From the NCBI GenBank assembly GCA_022791495.1, contig JAAVZE010000007.1, positions 1 to 41,637 of the forward strand: 41,637 nt of DNA. Direction: 5' to 3'. The position numbers and the translations under genes were made by a program. The DNA is from Eubacterium sp. GTDB lineage: Bacteria > Bacillota > Clostridia > Lachnospirales > Lachnospiraceae. The notes beneath the pieces are model-generated. The model saw nothing but the letters and a program-made list of their open reading frames with translations. It ran no database searches and was not told where the DNA came from. This document shows, one piece after another, positions 41,630-41,637 of the stretch (position 1 is its first letter; each line of letters opens with the position of its first letter).

Positions 41630-41637
41630 GGAGGTGA
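41630..41637 (+). promoter_or_regulatory. Ribosome binding site of a gene beyond the right edge
   Basis: GGAGGTGA is fully complementary to the 16S rRNA end and lies at the last bases on the plus strand. A plus-strand gene probably begins a few bases beyond the window, divergent from the decayed surface gene. Confidence 0.45.

Noticed and set aside
1-41637. CRISPR arrays, tRNA or rRNA genes
   Set aside because: No regularly spaced direct repeats, tRNA T-loop sequences in context, or rRNA signatures were found on reading.

Overview
The window reads as a chromosomal segment of a Gram-positive anaerobe, most likely a gut Lachnospiraceae (Clostridium cluster XIVa; Blautia, Dorea or Mediterraneibacter-like). 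This rests on gene content and style: strong AGGAGG-type ribosome sites, a manganese-dependent CBS-DRTGG pyrophosphatase, FapA/DUF342 and HD-GYP proteins, secreted proteins with lysine-rich C-terminal domains, and YgiQ. The genus is an inference. I saw no rRNA, tRNA or CRISPR array.

Left part (1-7.3 kb, minus strand): an edge-truncated ORF with its own promoter, a secreted transglutaminase-like protein, a pyrophosphatase, then a two-gene unit in which a FapA-type beta-helix protein carrying seven 26-residue repeats is followed 15 bp later by an HD-GYP response regulator whose phospho-acceptor Asp is Asn. Next (7.6-15.1 kb, plus strand): galK and galE separated by a heavily structured spacer, a small secreted Lys-rich protein, a 1162-residue GH95-like secreted glycosidase, a strong terminator, and a Cu/Zn superoxide dismutase homologue without a signal peptide.

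Middle (15.2-23.5 kb, minus strand): a charged protein of unknown function; an operon of sugar-binding lipoprotein, membrane 4-helix-bundle HD-GYP protein and 1-phosphofructokinase; and a tight housekeeping operon yigZ-rarA-small membrane protein-tgt-yajC. A class A penicillin-binding protein lies on the plus strand (23.7-26.1 kb). Then on the minus strand (26.1-36.4 kb): gltX and a UvrD-like helicase (overlapping), an FGGY sugar kinase with its own promoter and terminator, ygiQ, a MerR regulator fused to a methyltransferase behind a 19-bp-spacer MerR-type promoter, and rmlB-rmlD (overlapping).

Right end (36.5-41.6 kb) is an accessory, AT-rich zone: an Rpn-family nuclease, a 36-bp interrupted palindrome, an internally deleted IS4-family element with intact 33-bp terminal inverted repeats, a small membrane protein plus a 45-residue basic ORF, and a decayed secreted gene (signal peptide, two CBM2-like domains, thrombospondin type 3 calcium repeats, possible lysozyme-like tail) broken by one frameshift and one in-frame stop.

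The leading candidates for undescribed biology are the binding-protein/HD-GYP/1-phosphofructokinase operon (possible sugar-to-c-di-GMP signalling), the FapA-repeat protein paired with a pseudo-receiver HD-GYP, the MerR-methyltransferase fusion, and the decayed surface protein with its downstream small-gene pair.
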